A stretch of DNA of 64,000 bases from Providencia rettgeri (lineage in GTDB: Bacteria > Pseudomonadota > Gammaproteobacteria > Enterobacterales > Enterobacteriaceae): NCBI RefSeq assembly GCF_041075285.1, contig NZ_CP163512.1, positions 992,001 to 1,056,000 on the forward strand, read 5' to 3'. Position numbers and translations under genes: made by a program. Positions within the stretch are counted from its first letter, which is position 1; the number at the start of each line of letters is the position of its first letter. The notes below the pieces were generated by a model. The model was not told the DNA's origin, did no database searches, and saw nothing but the letters and a program-made list of their open reading frames with translations. This document shows, one piece after another, positions 9,868 to 20,451 of this stretch.

Positions 9868-10413
9868 TTAACGGCGAGTGCTCTCTTCGGTTTCAATCAA
9901 AAGTAATAAAGCGGCATTTCCCCCCCATTCTTTGGGTGCTTGGTGAAATGCAATAATATCAGGGTGTTGTGCAAGCCATAGAGGTGTTTGTTGCTTTAAA
10001 ATATGTTTGCCATGCCCATGCATGATGCACGCACAATACACATTTTCACGTTTACACGCTGCTATCAGTGCCCCAATTTCTTGTTTGGCTTCCAACTGAG
10101 TTAAGCCATGTAAATCAAGAAATAGCTCAGGTGTATAGTCACCCCTACGCAACTTTTTTAATTCGTAAGGATTAGAGTCAGGTTTTAAATAACGAGTTGG
10201 ACCTTCATTTTCCAACTGTGGCTGAAATTCATCAGAAAAGTAAAAAGAAGCATCCACTTGTTCCTGTTTTAGCTTTTTATCAGAAGGTTGTGTCACTTTT
10301 GCTCGCACCGGAGCATGCAGGACTTGATCCTGATTAATTTCTTTCGCACCGCGGATGGCTTCTTTAAAAAGATGAATTTCATCATCTTTTAGCCCAAATT
10401 TGTTTTTCATCAT
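9868..10413 (-). CDS. smrB: Ribosome-rescue endonuclease SmrB
   Basis: Smr-domain endonuclease that cleaves mRNA at collided ribosomes. The product (181 residues from the first of two adjacent ATGs) has an N-terminal linker with [19 protein letters not shown], then the Smr domain with [13 protein letters not shown] (DLHG motif) and [12 protein letters not shown] (HGxG motif), both catalytic signatures. It resembles E. coli YfcN/SmrB closely throughout. In E. coli smrB is divergent from prmB. Here a hut gene block separates the two, so its upstream region faces hutI. Confidence 0.93.
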   Translation of the reverse strand: MMKNKFGLKDDEIHLFKEAIRGAKEINQDQVLHAPVRAKVTQPSDKKLKQEQVDASFYFSDEFQPQLENEGPTRYLKPDSNPYELKKLRRGDYTPELFLDLHGLTQLEAKQEIGALIAACKRENVYCACIMHGHGKHILKQQTPLWLAQHPDIIAFHQAPKEWGGNAALLLLIETEESTRR

Positions 10414-10564
10414 TTTGCCAAGATTGTGTTTCGTCGTTTTTGCTGACCTCTAGTGTAACCTATTTTAAAGGGGGATGGAGACAAAAGCATTTTTTAGCGT
10501 GACATAACAAAATCGCCACCTTTTAAGTCACAGAGATTGACAAACGATATATAATTAGTCTAAT

Positions 10565-10574
10565 TGTATATACA
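10565..10574 (+). promoter_or_regulatory. HutC-type operator upstream of hutI
   Basis: TGTATATACA is a perfect 10-bp palindrome matching the core of known HutC operators, about 60 bases before the hutI start. The same palindrome recurs before hutU. HutC repression relieved by urocanate is established in related bacteria; here it is inferred from the match and the nearby hutC gene. Confidence 0.75.
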
Positions 10575-10633
10575 TATCTATACTACTATTTTTCAAACAA
10601 ATAAATCAACCTGCCACGATAATAGGAAAACCG

Positions 10634-11872
10634 ATGTTATTTAAAACGCTACCACAAGATGTGATCTGGCGTCATGGTCGTGTTGCGACCATGGATTCAG
10701 ATCGAAATGAGCCTTACGGACTCATAGAAAATCATGACCTTGTCGTTCGTAACAATCAAATTATCGCGATTTTACCCCCCGAGGATATTGAACCAAATCA
10801 GTGTCAGGTAGTTGATGTAAAAGGAAAGCTAATTACTCCCGGCTTGATTGATTGCCATACTCACTTAGTTTTTGGCGGTGATCGTGCTGCTGAATGGGAG
10901 CAGCGGATGAATGGTGTTTCCTATGAAACTATCAGTGCGCAAGGGGGAGGAATCAATTCAACTGTTCGTGCGACAAGGCAGATGAGCGAAACAGCGTTAT
11001 TTGAAAAGGCACAACCAAGGTTAGATGCATTAATAAGAGAAGGCGTGACAACCATTGAAATAAAATCAGGTTATGGTCTTGACTATCAAAATGAAGAAAA
11101 ACAATTACGGGTTGCAAAAAGATTGCTTGCAGAATATCCCATTTCGATTTCTTCCACACTATTATCTGCTCATACCGTTCCCCCTGAATTTAAAGACAAA
11201 CCTGACGACTATATTGATCTTATCTGCCAAAAAATCATGCCTGAATTATGGAAAAAGGGGTTATTTGATGCAGTTGATGTGTTCTGTGAAAGTGTTGGTT
11301 TTTCTCTTAAGCAGAGTGAGAAACTGTTTGTTGCAGCCCAACAATTAGGGATCCCTGTTAAAGGCCATGTTGAGCAATTATCCAACCTTGGTGGAAGTGA
11401 ATTGGTTGCTCGTTATCATGGTTTATCTGTTGACCATATTGAATACCTCGATCTCGCAGGAATTAAAGCGTTGAAACAGAGTGGAACAGTGGCTGTGTTG
11501 CTACCCGGTGCATTTTATTTCTTACGGGAAACTAAGTTGCCACCGATTGATTTATTACGAGAGCATCAGATCCCAATGGCGATATCTACGGATTTTAATC
11601 CGGGAACGAGTCCGTTTGCTTCATTACGATTGATTATGAATATGGCGGCAGTGTTATTTAAATTAACGCCTGAGGAAATTTGGGCGGGTGTGACTCGTCA
11701 TGCAGCCAAAGCCTTAGGTAAAGAACATTCTCATGGTCAGCTAAAAGCCGGCTTTGTGGCTGATTTTGTTGTCTGGAATGCCAAAGATCCTGTCGAGATG
11801 ATTTATGAGCAAGGGAGTAACCCGATGCACATGCGTGTCTATCAAGGAGAAATTACCCACCATAACTCATAA
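10634..11872 (+). CDS. hutI: Imidazolonepropionase HutI
   Basis: Metal-dependent amidohydrolase that opens 4-imidazolone-5-propanoate to N-formimino-L-glutamate, the third step of histidine degradation. The 412-residue protein has the amidohydrolase metal motif at His75/His77 ([16 protein letters not shown]). It also has later ligands in KGHVEQ and [10 protein letters not shown], plus the substrate loop [13 protein letters not shown] HutC-type operator lies 60 bases upstream. It is the first gene of the hut block and is followed by a hairpin, so hutI is probably its own transcript. Confidence 0.95.
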   Translation: MLFKTLPQDVIWRHGRVATMDSDRNEPYGLIENHDLVVRNNQIIAILPPEDIEPNQCQVVDVKGKLITPGLIDCHTHLVFGGDRAAEWEQRMNGVSYETISAQGGGINSTVRATRQMSETALFEKAQPRLDALIREGVTTIEIKSGYGLDYQNEEKQLRVAKRLLAEYPISISSTLLSAHTVPPEFKDKPDDYIDLICQKIMPELWKKGLFDAVDVFCESVGFSLKQSEKLFVAAQQLGIPVKGHVEQLSNLGGSELVARYHGLSVDHIEYLDLAGIKALKQSGTVAVLLPGAFYFLRETKLPPIDLLREHQIPMAISTDFNPGTSPFASLRLIMNMAAVLFKLTPEEIWAGVTRHAAKALGKEHSHGQLKAGFVADFVVWNAKDPVEMIYEQGSNPMHMRVYQGEITHHNS

Positions 11873-12172
11873 TATAGATAACTGTTAGTATAAAAAAAGA
11901 TATTTAAATTGGTGTGATAATCGCCATAATTAATTAATAAAGTTCTGATTGCCGTATATAGCGTAGCAGTTCACTATATACGGCAGCATTTTGTTTTCTG
12001 TTTTTATTAAGCATTATTATTTAATTACACTATTAACGTGTTTTAAATATGGTGAATTTTATTCGCGACTGTCAGGATGACAATATCCGATAGCACTAAG
12101 GCCGCGTTATGTCATGATGATTAAAATAGCATACGCACATTCAAGATATTAATAACTAATTTGGAATGAACA
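11873..12172. other. hutI-hutC intergenic region
   Basis: A 300-base AT-rich gap holding the hairpin at 11951-11984 and presumably the hutC promoter. I did not find a TGTATATACA palindrome here, so hutC autoregulation is not evident from this gap. Confidence 0.5.
11951..11984 (+). terminator. Probable terminator after hutI
   Basis: Arms GCCGTATATAG (11951-11961) and CTATATACGGC (11974-11984) form a perfect 11-bp stem. It is followed by AGCATTTTGTTTTCTG, a broken T-rich tract. Confidence 0.65.
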
Positions 12173-12904
12173 GTGACAGCCGAACAAAAAAATAAACAAG
12201 GAACGCCAGTTCCGCTCTATTTACAAGTTAAGCAATCGATTATTGAAAAAATACATACTGCCGAGTGGCGTGCTAATGATCGTATTCCCTCTGAGTCTGA
12301 ACTTGTTACTCAATTTCAATGTAGCAGAATGACCGCTAACCGTGCTTTAAGAGAATTAACAGCAGAAGGGTTACTTGTTCGTGTACAAGGTGTCGGTACG
12401 TTTGTTGCTGAACCGAAAGGGCAATCAGCATTATTTGAAATTCACAGCATAGAAGCAGAAATTTTAGCAAGACATCACAAGTACAGTTGCCGAATTATTA
12501 AGCTTGAGGAAATTCAAGCCTCTGTGGCATTAGCGAGTGAACTCAATATTCCGCCAGAAACGCCCGTATTTCATTCGATTATTATCCATATGGAAAATGA
12601 TGTTCCTGTTCAAATCGAAGATCGTTATGTGAATGCGTTGGCGGCACCGGACTACCTTAAGCAGAATTTTTTGTCAATTACACCTCATGATTATTTGTCC
12701 CAAGTTGCACCACTGACTCAAGGTGAACACATTGTTGAAGCGGTTGAAGCTGACGAACGTTCAGCAAGATTGCTGCAAATCAATACTGGCGCTTCTTGTT
12801 TATTGATCACACGCCGGACATGGTCACAAGCCTTTATTGTTACCAGTACAAAATTACTGTTCCCTGGTCATCGTTATAAACTCAAAGGCAGTTTCTCATC
12901 TTAA
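12173..12904 (+). CDS. hutC: Histidine utilisation repressor HutC (GntR family)
   Basis: GntR/HutC-family transcription repressor of the hut genes, released by urocanate. The 243-residue protein starts at GTG 12173. Its N-terminal winged helix-turn-helix (about residues 12-80) includes VPLYLQVKQSI, RIPSESELVTQFQCSRMTANRALREL and the wing VRVQGVGTFVAE. A UTRA ligand-binding domain follows to the end, with the family segment ITRRTWSQ. It sits between hutI and hutU with its own spacers on both sides. The palindromes TGTATATACA before hutI and hutU are its likely targets. Confidence 0.92.
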   Translation: MTAEQKNKQGTPVPLYLQVKQSIIEKIHTAEWRANDRIPSESELVTQFQCSRMTANRALRELTAEGLLVRVQGVGTFVAEPKGQSALFEIHSIEAEILARHHKYSCRIIKLEEIQASVALASELNIPPETPVFHSIIIHMENDVPVQIEDRYVNALAAPDYLKQNFLSITPHDYLSQVAPLTQGEHIVEAVEADERSARLLQINTGASCLLITRRTWSQAFIVTSTKLLFPGHRYKLKGSFSS

Positions 12905-12924
12905 TAATTTTACGGGTAAGCGGG

Positions 12925-12946
12925 ATCACACCAAGAGTGTGATTTT
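12925..12946 (+). terminator. Small hairpin after hutC
   Basis: ATCACAC (12925-12931) and GTGTGAT (12937-12943) form a 7-bp stem with a five-base loop and a short TTTT tail. Probably a modest intrinsic terminator. Confidence 0.55.
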
Positions 12947-13163
12947 CCGTTTTATGACCGATAAATTTTTAACCTTTCTTAGATACCTACCTTCTTTATG
13001 TAAAATTGTTGTGAAATAAATGTGATCGTGCGGGCAAATTTGGAAGAAAAAAACTGGGGCTATAAAAAGTATAAAATACCTATCTTAATGTTTTATCAAA
13101 CTAAAAAACCATTTTATATCAAATTTTTTTAATTTTTATGTTAAAAAATGAATTGATCGTACA

Positions 13164-13189
13164 TGTATATACAACTATATGTATATAAC
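13164..13189 (+). promoter_or_regulatory. Two HutC-type operators upstream of hutU
   Basis: TGTATATACA at 13164-13173 is a perfect palindrome. A near-copy, TGTATATAAC, lies at 13180-13189. They are spaced 16 bases apart, about 1.5 helical turns, and end about 40 bases before the GTG start of hutU. This placement would block a promoter. HutC binding is inferred. Confidence 0.75.
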
Positions 13190-13230
13190 ATGAATGGTAT
13201 TCAATAGTTCGATAAAAAGAGGGTATACAA

Positions 13231-14910
13231 GTGACAGCACTGAATAATAAATACAGAAATATCGAAATTAGAGCGCCGCGTGGAAATTCGTTAACGGCAA
13301 AAAGTTGGCTGACGGAAGCACCACTACGTATGTTAATGAATAACCTTGATCCTGATGTTGCTGAAAATCCCCATGAGCTGGTGGTGTACGGCGGAATTGG
13401 TCGTGCTGCACGTAATTGGCAATGTTATGACCAAATCATTGAATCACTAAAACAGCTTGAAAATGATGAAACGTTACTTGTGCAATCAGGTAAACCTGTT
13501 GGTGTTTTTAAAACTCATACTAATGCACCGCGAGTGTTAATTGCTAACTCAAATTTAGTGCCACACTGGGCAAATTGGGAGCATTTCAATGAGCTCGACG
13601 CTAAAGGTTTAGCGATGTACGGTCAAATGACCGCGGGAAGCTGGATTTACATTGGAAGTCAAGGCATTGTGCAAGGGACATATGAGACGTTTGTAGAAGC
13701 AGCACGTCAGCATTTTGGTGGTGATTTAACGGGGCGTTGGGTATTAACCGCTGGGTTAGGTGGTATGGGTGGTGCTCAACCATTAGCTGCGACATTAGCA
13801 GGTGCATGTTCACTCAATATTGAATGCCAACAAAGCCGCATCGATTTTCGTTTAAGAACGCATTACGTTGACGAGCAAGCCACCGATCTGGATGACGCTC
13901 TTGCTCGTATCAAAAAATATACAGCAGAAGGTAAAGCCATTTCTATTGCACTGTGCGCTAATGCCGCCGAAGTATTGCCTGAATTGGTTAAACGCGGTGT
14001 GAAACCCGATATGGTGACCGATCAGACCAGTGCACATGATCCATTAAATGGGTATTTACCCATTGGAATGACGTGGAATGAATACCGTGAGCGCAGTGTA
14101 AAAGATCCGCAAGGCACAGCCCTAGCGGCAAAGAGATCCATGGTGGAACATGTGAAGGCGATGCTGGCATTTAAAAAACAAGGTATCCCAACGTTTGATT
14201 ATGGCAATAATATTCGCCAAATGGCGTTGGAAATGGGCGTCGAAAATGCATTTGATTTCCCAGGTTTTGTGCCTGCTTATATTCGCCCATTATTTTGTCG
14301 GGGTATTGGCCCGTTCCGTTGGGTCGCTTTATCGGGTGATCCTGACGATATTTATAAAACCGACGCCAAAGTTAAACAATTACTGCCAGATGATAAGCAT
14401 TTACACCGTTGGTTAGATATGGCGCGTGAGCGGATTAGCTTTCAAGGGTTACCTGCCCGTATTTGCTGGGTAGGGTTAGGCGATAGAGCAAAATTAGGAT
14501 TAGCATTCAATGAGATGGTTAGAAGTGGAGAAGTTTCCGCACCCATCGTGATTGGTCGTGATCATCTAGATTCAGGCTCAGTTGCTAGCCCAAATCGTGA
14601 AACCGAATCCATGAAAGATGGCTCTGATGCAGTATCAGATTGGCCATTACTCAATGCATTATTGAACACTGCGAGTGGCGCAACATGGGTTTCACTGCAC
14701 CATGGTGGTGGTGTTGGTATGGGCTTTTCACAGCATTCAGGCGTAGTGATTGTGTGTGATGGCACGGATGAAGCTGCTGAGCGAATTGCGCGAGTGCTTC
14801 ACAATGACCCTGCAACGGGGGTGATGCGCCACGCAGATGCAGGCTATGACATTGCGATTGATTGTGCGAAAGAAAAACATCTTAATTTACCAATGATTAA
14901 AACTCGTTAA
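13231..14910 (+). CDS. hutU: Urocanate hydratase HutU
   Basis: NAD-dependent urocanase converting urocanate to 4-imidazolone-5-propanoate, step two of histidine degradation. The 559-residue product starts at GTG 13231 and carries the glycine-rich NAD-binding segment [17 protein letters not shown]. It also has the conserved cysteine segment [11 protein letters not shown] and the C-terminal [15 protein letters not shown] motif. The length is typical. It is followed by hutH with only 12 bases between stop and start, so the two form an operon. Two HutC-type sites lie upstream. Confidence 0.96.
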   Translation: MTALNNKYRNIEIRAPRGNSLTAKSWLTEAPLRMLMNNLDPDVAENPHELVVYGGIGRAARNWQCYDQIIESLKQLENDETLLVQSGKPVGVFKTHTNAPRVLIANSNLVPHWANWEHFNELDAKGLAMYGQMTAGSWIYIGSQGIVQGTYETFVEAARQHFGGDLTGRWVLTAGLGGMGGAQPLAATLAGACSLNIECQQSRIDFRLRTHYVDEQATDLDDALARIKKYTAEGKAISIALCANAAEVLPELVKRGVKPDMVTDQTSAHDPLNGYLPIGMTWNEYRERSVKDPQGTALAAKRSMVEHVKAMLAFKKQGIPTFDYGNNIRQMALEMGVENAFDFPGFVPAYIRPLFCRGIGPFRWVALSGDPDDIYKTDAKVKQLLPDDKHLHRWLDMARERISFQGLPARICWVGLGDRAKLGLAFNEMVRSGEVSAPIVIGRDHLDSGSVASPNRETESMKDGSDAVSDWPLLNALLNTASGATWVSLHHGGGVGMGFSQHSGVVIVCDGTDEAAERIARVLHNDPATGVMRHADAGYDIAIDCAKEKHLNLPMIKTR

Positions 14911-14922
14911 GGAGTGCCATTA

Positions 14923-16455
14923 ATGACTAAATTAACCATCCATCCGGGAAAAATGACACTTGATGAGTTACGTACTGTCTTTCAACAACCAGTGACCGTT
15001 TCCCTTGATAAACATGCTCAAGCGGCAATTGAGAAAAGCGTTGCAACGGTCAATAAAATTATTGAAGAAGATAAAACGGCATACGGCATTAATACGGGCT
15101 TTGGTTTACTTGCTAACACCCGTATTGCAACGAAAGATTTGCAATCATTGCAACGTTCTATTGTGATGTCCCATGCCGCGGGTGTTGGCGAACCACTTGA
15201 TGATGAACTTGTTCGTTTAATTATGGTGTTAAAGATTAATAGCTTAGCAAGAGGGTTCTCAGGTATTCGTCTTGAAGTTATTAATGCGCTAATCGCATTA
15301 GTTAATGCGCAGATTTATCCCTTTATTCCTGCTAAAGGTTCCGTTGGTGCATCAGGGGACTTGGCTCCTTTAGCGCATATGAGTTTAATTTTGTTAGGGG
15401 AAGGTAAAGCACGTTTTGAAGGAAAATGGATCTCTGCGAAAAAAGCACTGGAAAAAGCCGGTCTTGCGCCATTGAAATTGGAAGCCAAAGAGGGGTTAGC
15501 GTTATTAAATGGAACGCAGACCTCAACGGCATTCGCACTTAAAGGGTTATTTGAAGCCGAAAAATTACTGCTTTCAGGTATTGTCTGCGGTGCATTAAGT
15601 GTCGAAGCGACGCTCGGTTCACGCAGGCCATTTGATCCACGTGTGCAAGAAGTTCGTGGACAAAAAGGGCAAATCGATGTGGCAGCATTATTCCGTGAAG
15701 TGTTATCGCCAAGCAGTGAATTAGCGAAATCTCACGAAAACTGTATAAAAGTACAAGACCCTTATTCCCTACGTTGCCAACCTCAAGTGATGGGGGCCTG
15801 TTTGACCCAAATTCGTCAAGCAGCAGAGGTTATTTTAATTGAGTCAAATGCAGTCTCAGATAATCCCTTAGTTTTTACCGATAATGGCGACATTATTTCT
15901 GGCGGGAATTTCCATGCAGAGCCTGTGGCAATGGCGTCAGATAACATTGCGCTTGCACTGGCTGAAATTGGTGCGTTGTCAGAGCGCCGGATTGCGTTAT
16001 TGATGGATACCCATATGTCTCAATTACCGCCATTTCTGGTTAATAACGGCGGGGTGAATTCAGGCTTTATGATTGCACAGGTAACTGCTGCGGCATTAGC
16101 CAGTGAAAATAAAGCACTCGCACATCCTGCTAGCGTCGATAGCTTACCCACTTCTGCGAATCAGGAAGACCATGTTTCAATGGCACCAGCGGCAGGGCGT
16201 CGTTTATGGGAAATGGCAAAAAACGTCACAGGTATTTTAGCGATTGAGTGGTTATCCGCTTGTCAGGGAATGGATTTTCGTGAAGGGTTAAAATCCAGTG
16301 AAGCGCTTGAAAAGGCACGAAAAATATTGCGCGATCACGTACCTTACTATGATAAAGATCGCTACTTTGCGCCTGATATTGAGGCAGCAATTAACCTTAT
16401 TAATCAACACAAACTCTCAACACTGTTTACGGTAGGGACCGTCTTCCCTAAATAG
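14923..16455 (+). CDS. hutH: Histidine ammonia-lyase HutH
   Basis: Deaminates L-histidine to trans-urocanate and ammonia, the first step of the pathway. The product has 510 residues from ATG 14923. That start has GGAG eight bases upstream; a GTG at 14914 would overlap this site. The Ala-Ser-Gly triad that cyclises to the MIO electrophile is at residues 143-145 ([14 protein letters not shown]). The catalytic-loop tyrosine region YGINTGFG is at residues 54-61. Co-transcribed with hutU and probably with the downstream permease. Confidence 0.96.
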   Translation: MTKLTIHPGKMTLDELRTVFQQPVTVSLDKHAQAAIEKSVATVNKIIEEDKTAYGINTGFGLLANTRIATKDLQSLQRSIVMSHAAGVGEPLDDELVRLIMVLKINSLARGFSGIRLEVINALIALVNAQIYPFIPAKGSVGASGDLAPLAHMSLILLGEGKARFEGKWISAKKALEKAGLAPLKLEAKEGLALLNGTQTSTAFALKGLFEAEKLLLSGIVCGALSVEATLGSRRPFDPRVQEVRGQKGQIDVAALFREVLSPSSELAKSHENCIKVQDPYSLRCQPQVMGACLTQIRQAAEVILIESNAVSDNPLVFTDNGDIISGGNFHAEPVAMASDNIALALAEIGALSERRIALLMDTHMSQLPPFLVNNGGVNSGFMIAQVTAAALASENKALAHPASVDSLPTSANQEDHVSMAPAAGRRLWEMAKNVTGILAIEWLSACQGMDFREGLKSSEALEKARKILRDHVPYYDKDRYFAPDIEAAINLINQHKLSTLFTVGTVFPK

Positions 16456-16544
16456 CATATCAAGCAAATAAAAGGTGGCCGGCAATGTATCGGCTACCTG
16501 AAGTATTTATCTGCACGACAAATAAAAAATTCAAAGGATAAATC

Positions 16545-17936
16545 ATGCAAAGCACATCACAACTTGCGCGTGGGCTTTCTGCGCGCCACATCCGCTTTAT
16601 GGCTCTTGGTTCAGCGATTGGTACGGGGCTATTTTATGGTTCAGCTAAAGCAATAGAAACGGCAGGCCCGGCGGTCCTGCTAGCTTATATTATCGGCGGC
16701 GCTGCGGTATTTATGGTAATGCGAGCGCTGGGCGAAATGGCGGTACATCGGCCGCTCGCAGGGTCTTTTTCCCAATATGCGAGCCATTATTTGGGCGCGA
16801 GAGCTGGTTTTTTTGCAGGCTGGACCTATGTGTTTGAAATGCTTATTGTCTGCCTAGCAGATGTCACCGCATTCGGTGTGTATATGAAATTATGGTTCCC
16901 AGATGTTGAACAGTGGATATGGGTGCTAAGTATTATCTTTTTTATTGGGGCAATTAATTTATGCCACGTTAGAACCTTTGGTGAAATGGAGTTTTGGCTT
17001 TCTATCATCAAAGTGGTTGCTATTATAGCGATGATAGCTGGCGGTGCCGCAATTATGTTATTTGGCTTTGGCCAAGCGGCAGATCATGCTGTGGGGGTAT
17101 CTAATTTATTTATTCATGATGGGTTTATGCCAAATGGGATTGGCGGGGTGATTGCGTCATTTGCGGTGGTGATGTTTGCTTTTGGTGGCATTGAGGTTAT
17201 CGGTATTACAGCCAGCGAAGCGAAAAACCCAGAAACAACCATCCCAAGAGCAATTAATGCCGTTCCTGTGCGTATCTTGCTGTTTTATGTGCTGACTTTA
17301 TTTGTGTTGATGTCTATTTATCCGTGGAACCAAATTGGGCAGCAAGGTAGCCCATTTGTCCAAATTTTCGATAGTTTAGGGATCCAGTCTGCCGCAAACA
17401 TTTTGAATGTAGTCGTGATCACCGCTGCGGTATCGGCAATTAACAGTGATATTTTTGGTGCAGGGCGCATGATGTATGGGATGGCGCACGAAGGGCAAGC
17501 GCCGAAAGCGTTTACCAAACTGACAAAAAATGGTGTGCCATGGATGACTGTTCTTGTCATGGTGGTTGTACTGCTAGTGGGCGTTGTTTTGAACTATGTG
17601 ATCCCTGATGAGGTATTTGTGGTGATAGCATCAATTGCGACATTTGCCACAATTTGGGTATGGCTGATGATTTTGTTGTCACAATGTGCAATGCGTAAAA
17701 AAATGTCACTTGAAGAAATTCGCCAATTAACATTCCCAGTGCCAATGTGGCCTGTGGCACCGATCCTCGCGATTGCATTTATGCTGTTTATTTTCGGCGT
17801 GCTGGGTTATTTCGAAAGTACGCGAATTGCGCTATATGTTGGGATTGTTTGGCTGGCACTATTGACTATCGCGTATGCGTTATGGGTTAAAAAGCCAGCA
17901 AAAGAAACGCAAGCGCTTGTCCAGAGTGAAAGTTAA
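16545..17936 (+). CDS. Amino acid permease, ProY/HutT-like (probable histidine transporter)
   Basis: Inner-membrane amino acid/proton symporter of the amino acid-polyamine-organocation family, 463 residues with about twelve membrane segments. The N-terminus has [22 protein letters not shown], the substrate/ion-binding unwound TM1 motif. Overall it resembles E. coli ProY closely. It starts 89 bases after hutH on the same strand and ends in a strong terminator. Position in the hut block suggests histidine or urocanate as substrate, so it could be called hutT, but sequence alone does not fix specificity. GC content looks somewhat higher than in neighbouring genes. Confidence 0.85.
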   Translation: MQSTSQLARGLSARHIRFMALGSAIGTGLFYGSAKAIETAGPAVLLAYIIGGAAVFMVMRALGEMAVHRPLAGSFSQYASHYLGARAGFFAGWTYVFEMLIVCLADVTAFGVYMKLWFPDVEQWIWVLSIIFFIGAINLCHVRTFGEMEFWLSIIKVVAIIAMIAGGAAIMLFGFGQAADHAVGVSNLFIHDGFMPNGIGGVIASFAVVMFAFGGIEVIGITASEAKNPETTIPRAINAVPVRILLFYVLTLFVLMSIYPWNQIGQQGSPFVQIFDSLGIQSAANILNVVVITAAVSAINSDIFGAGRMMYGMAHEGQAPKAFTKLTKNGVPWMTVLVMVVVLLVGVVLNYVIPDEVFVVIASIATFATIWVWLMILLSQCAMRKKMSLEEIRQLTFPVPMWPVAPILAIAFMLFIFGVLGYFESTRIALYVGIVWLALLTIAYALWVKKPAKETQALVQSES

Positions 17937-17974
17937 TCTCTCTATTTTTCACTGATGGTGTTGTTTTCTTCTGC

Positions 17975-18005
17975 ATGCCCTTTAGTCCGATAAAGGGCAT
18001 TTTTG
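17975..18005 (+). terminator. Intrinsic terminator of the hut block
   Basis: ATGCCCTTTA (17975-17984) and TAAAGGGCAT (17991-18000) form a perfect 10-bp stem with a six-base loop, followed by TTTTG. It separates the permease from prmB. Confidence 0.85.
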
Positions 18006-18147
18006 TATTAAGTGGGTATTCAATGGCACGGTTTGATAACTTTGTTAATTATTTTATTGCATTAATCTGCTGATTTGTCTTTCACTTCGTGGCAAACTTT
18101 AGCTATTGCCATTTTCCCTTTCAAAAATCATGCTGGAGAACCCCTTC

Positions 18148-19080
18148 TTGGAAAAGATCTTCGTTGATGAAGCTGTCGCAGAACTTCATACCATTCAAGA
18201 TATTTTACGTTGGACGATGAGCCGTTTTAATGCCGCCAATGTATATTATGGCCACGGTACTGATAATCCGTGGGATGAGGCGCTACAATTAGTGTTGCCA
18301 ACGCTTTATTTGCCTTTAGATCTGCCGGATGAACTGCTTACATCGCGCTTAACCCCAACAGAGCGCCACCGCATTATTGAGCGTGTTTTACGGCGCATCA
18401 ATGATCGGATCCCAGTAGCATACTTGACCAACCGTTCATGGTTCTGTGGTCATGAATTTTATGTTGATGAACGTGTGTTGATCCCGCGCTCTCCAATTGG
18501 CGAGCTGATTAATAACCACTTTGTTGGCTTATTAACAGATGAACCACGCACTATTTTAGACTTGTGTACGGGGAGTGGTTGTATTGCCATTGCCTGTGCT
18601 TACGAATTCCCTGATGCAGAAGTTGATGCGGTTGATATCTCAACAGATGTGCTTGCGGTAGCAGAGGAAAATATCGCGAATCACGGTTTAGAGCATCGTG
18701 TGGTCCCTATTCGCTCAGATTTGTTCCGTGATATGCCAGAAGTGAAATATGATCTTATCGTTACGAATCCACCGTACGTAGATGCAGAGGATATGGATGA
18801 TTTACCTGAAGAGTTCCGGGTTGAGCCAGAACTGGCGCTCGCCGCAGGAAGCGACGGGTTAAAACTGGTTCGTCGTATTCTGGCAAACGCGCCACGTTTC
18901 CTCTCAGAAGAAGGCATTTTAGTTTGTGAAGTCGGTAACAGCATGGTTCACCTCATCGAACAATATCCTGAAATTCCATTTATTTGGTTGGATTTCGAAT
19001 ACGGCGGTGATGGTGTATTTATGCTAACGCGTGAGCAGCTTGTTGAACATCATGCACACTTTGACTTATACATCGATTAA
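18148..19080 (+). CDS. prmB: Ribosomal protein uL3 glutamine methyltransferase PrmB
   Basis: SAM-dependent N5-glutamine methyltransferase modifying ribosomal protein L3. I choose the TTG at 18148 as start. It gives 310 residues, the same as E. coli, an N-terminus (L/M)EKIFVDEAV that aligns with E. coli PrmB, and GGAG ten bases upstream. An ATG at 18130 would add six residues and lies before that GGAG. The SAM-binding motif [12 protein letters not shown] and the catalytic TNPPYVD motif are present. It leads towards aroC. In E. coli it is divergent from smrB, but the hut block intervenes here. Confidence 0.93.
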   Translation: MEKIFVDEAVAELHTIQDILRWTMSRFNAANVYYGHGTDNPWDEALQLVLPTLYLPLDLPDELLTSRLTPTERHRIIERVLRRINDRIPVAYLTNRSWFCGHEFYVDERVLIPRSPIGELINNHFVGLLTDEPRTILDLCTGSGCIAIACAYEFPDAEVDAVDISTDVLAVAEENIANHGLEHRVVPIRSDLFRDMPEVKYDLIVTNPPYVDAEDMDDLPEEFRVEPELALAAGSDGLKLVRRILANAPRFLSEEGILVCEVGNSMVHLIEQYPEIPFIWLDFEYGGDGVFMLTREQLVEHHAHFDLYID

Positions 19081-19192
19081 TCAAGGGTTGCACGATAGGT
19101 TAGGATCGGGTAATCAATAAGAATAACCAACGACATCATCATTATTAACTACATTCTTGGTACTCAAGAACGGCTTAAAATAGGAAACTCCG

Positions 19193-20281
19193 ATGGCTGG
19201 AAATTCAATTGGGCAACTGTTCCGTGTGACAACATTTGGTGAGTCACACGGTGTGGCATTAGGTTGCATCGTCGATGGCGTACCCCCGGGGTTAGCACTG
19301 ACAGAAGCGGATTTACAAATCGACTTAGATCGTCGTCGTCCAGGTACTTCTCGTTATACTACTGCCCGTCGTGAGCCAGATCAGGTCAAAATTCTTTCTG
19401 GTGTATTTAATGGCATTACCACAGGGACAAGCATTGGCTTATTGATTGAAAATACAGATCAACGTTCCCAAGATTATGGTGCAATCAAGGATGTGTTTAG
19501 ACCGGGTCATGCGGATTACACTTATGAGCAAAAATACGGGCAGCGCGATTACCGAGGTGGTGGACGTTCATCAGCACGTGAAACTGCAATGCGTGTTGCG
19601 GCTGGTGCCATCGCGAAAAAATACCTGCAAGAAAAATTAGGTATTCAAATTCGCGGGTGTTTAACCCAAATGGGCCCAGTTACATGTGAAATCAAAGATT
19701 GGTCTATCGTTGAAGAAAACCCTTTCTTTTGCCCTGATCCAAGCAAATTAGAGGCACTTGATGAACTACTGCGTGGGTTGAAAAAACAAGGTGACTCGAT
19801 TGGGGCAAAAATTACTGTTGTTGCAGAGCATGTTCCAGCAGGATTAGGTGAACCTGTCTTTGATCGTTTAGATGCCGATATCGCCCATGCATTAATGAGC
19901 ATCAATGCCGTAAAAGGCGTGGAAATTGGTGATGGTTTTGGCGTTATTGGCCTTAAAGGCAGCGAAAACCGCGATGAAATCACTCGTGCAGGTTTTACCT
20001 CGAACCATGCAGGCGGGATTTTAGGGGGGATCAGTAGCAGCCAACCGATTATTGCGCATATTGCCTTAAAACCCACATCGAGCATTACGGTTTCAGGCAA
20101 AACATTAAATCGTGATGGGGAAGAAGTGGAGATGATCACCAAAGGTCGTCATGACCCTTGTGTGGGGATCCGTGCTGTGCCTATCGCAGAAGCGATGCTG
20201 GCAATTGTACTTATGGATCATTACTTGCGCCATCGTGGGCAGTGCGCTGATGTTACCCCTGCAATGCCACCGTTTGAATGA
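19193..20281 (+). CDS. aroC: Chorismate synthase AroC
   Basis: Last enzyme of the shikimate pathway, eliminating phosphate from EPSP to make chorismate with reduced FMN. The 362-residue protein starts with [20 protein letters not shown], carrying the conserved GESHG histidine. It also has [27 protein letters not shown] and the late [20 protein letters not shown] segment. The ribosome binding site AGGAAA precedes it. It lies 112 bases after prmB. In E. coli mepA follows; here yfcA comes next. Confidence 0.97.
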   Translation: MAGNSIGQLFRVTTFGESHGVALGCIVDGVPPGLALTEADLQIDLDRRRPGTSRYTTARREPDQVKILSGVFNGITTGTSIGLLIENTDQRSQDYGAIKDVFRPGHADYTYEQKYGQRDYRGGGRSSARETAMRVAAGAIAKKYLQEKLGIQIRGCLTQMGPVTCEIKDWSIVEENPFFCPDPSKLEALDELLRGLKKQGDSIGAKITVVAEHVPAGLGEPVFDRLDADIAHALMSINAVKGVEIGDGFGVIGLKGSENRDEITRAGFTSNHAGGILGGISSSQPIIAHIALKPTSSITVSGKTLNRDGEEVEMITKGRHDPCVGIRAVPIAEAMLAIVLMDHYLRHRGQCADVTPAMPPFE

Positions 20282-20451
20282 TCATAAAATGAATAAAGTG
20301 ATAAAGGGAGCGAAGCGATTAGTCGCTCTTTTAATATGAAGGTTTGGATGACACCTCCTTAAAAACAGCTCATCTGGGCAGTGATATTGCAGTGCAAGGT
20401 TGCGATATATTACGTATCAATATGATGATATTTCTCTTTTTGGATTAAAAA

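Larger units (their letters stand above)
12905..13230. other. hutC-hutU intergenic region with operators
   Basis: A 326-base AT-rich regulatory region holding the hutC hairpin and two HutC-type operators (13164-13189). A promoter for hutUH is expected here. Confidence 0.6.

Noticed and set aside
11073..11348. Alternative frame of 91 codons inside hutI
   Set aside because: Overlaps the conserved hutI coding sequence and has no family features.
19645..20142. Minus-strand frame of 165 codons inside aroC
   Set aside because: Antisense shadow of the highly conserved aroC; no family resemblance.
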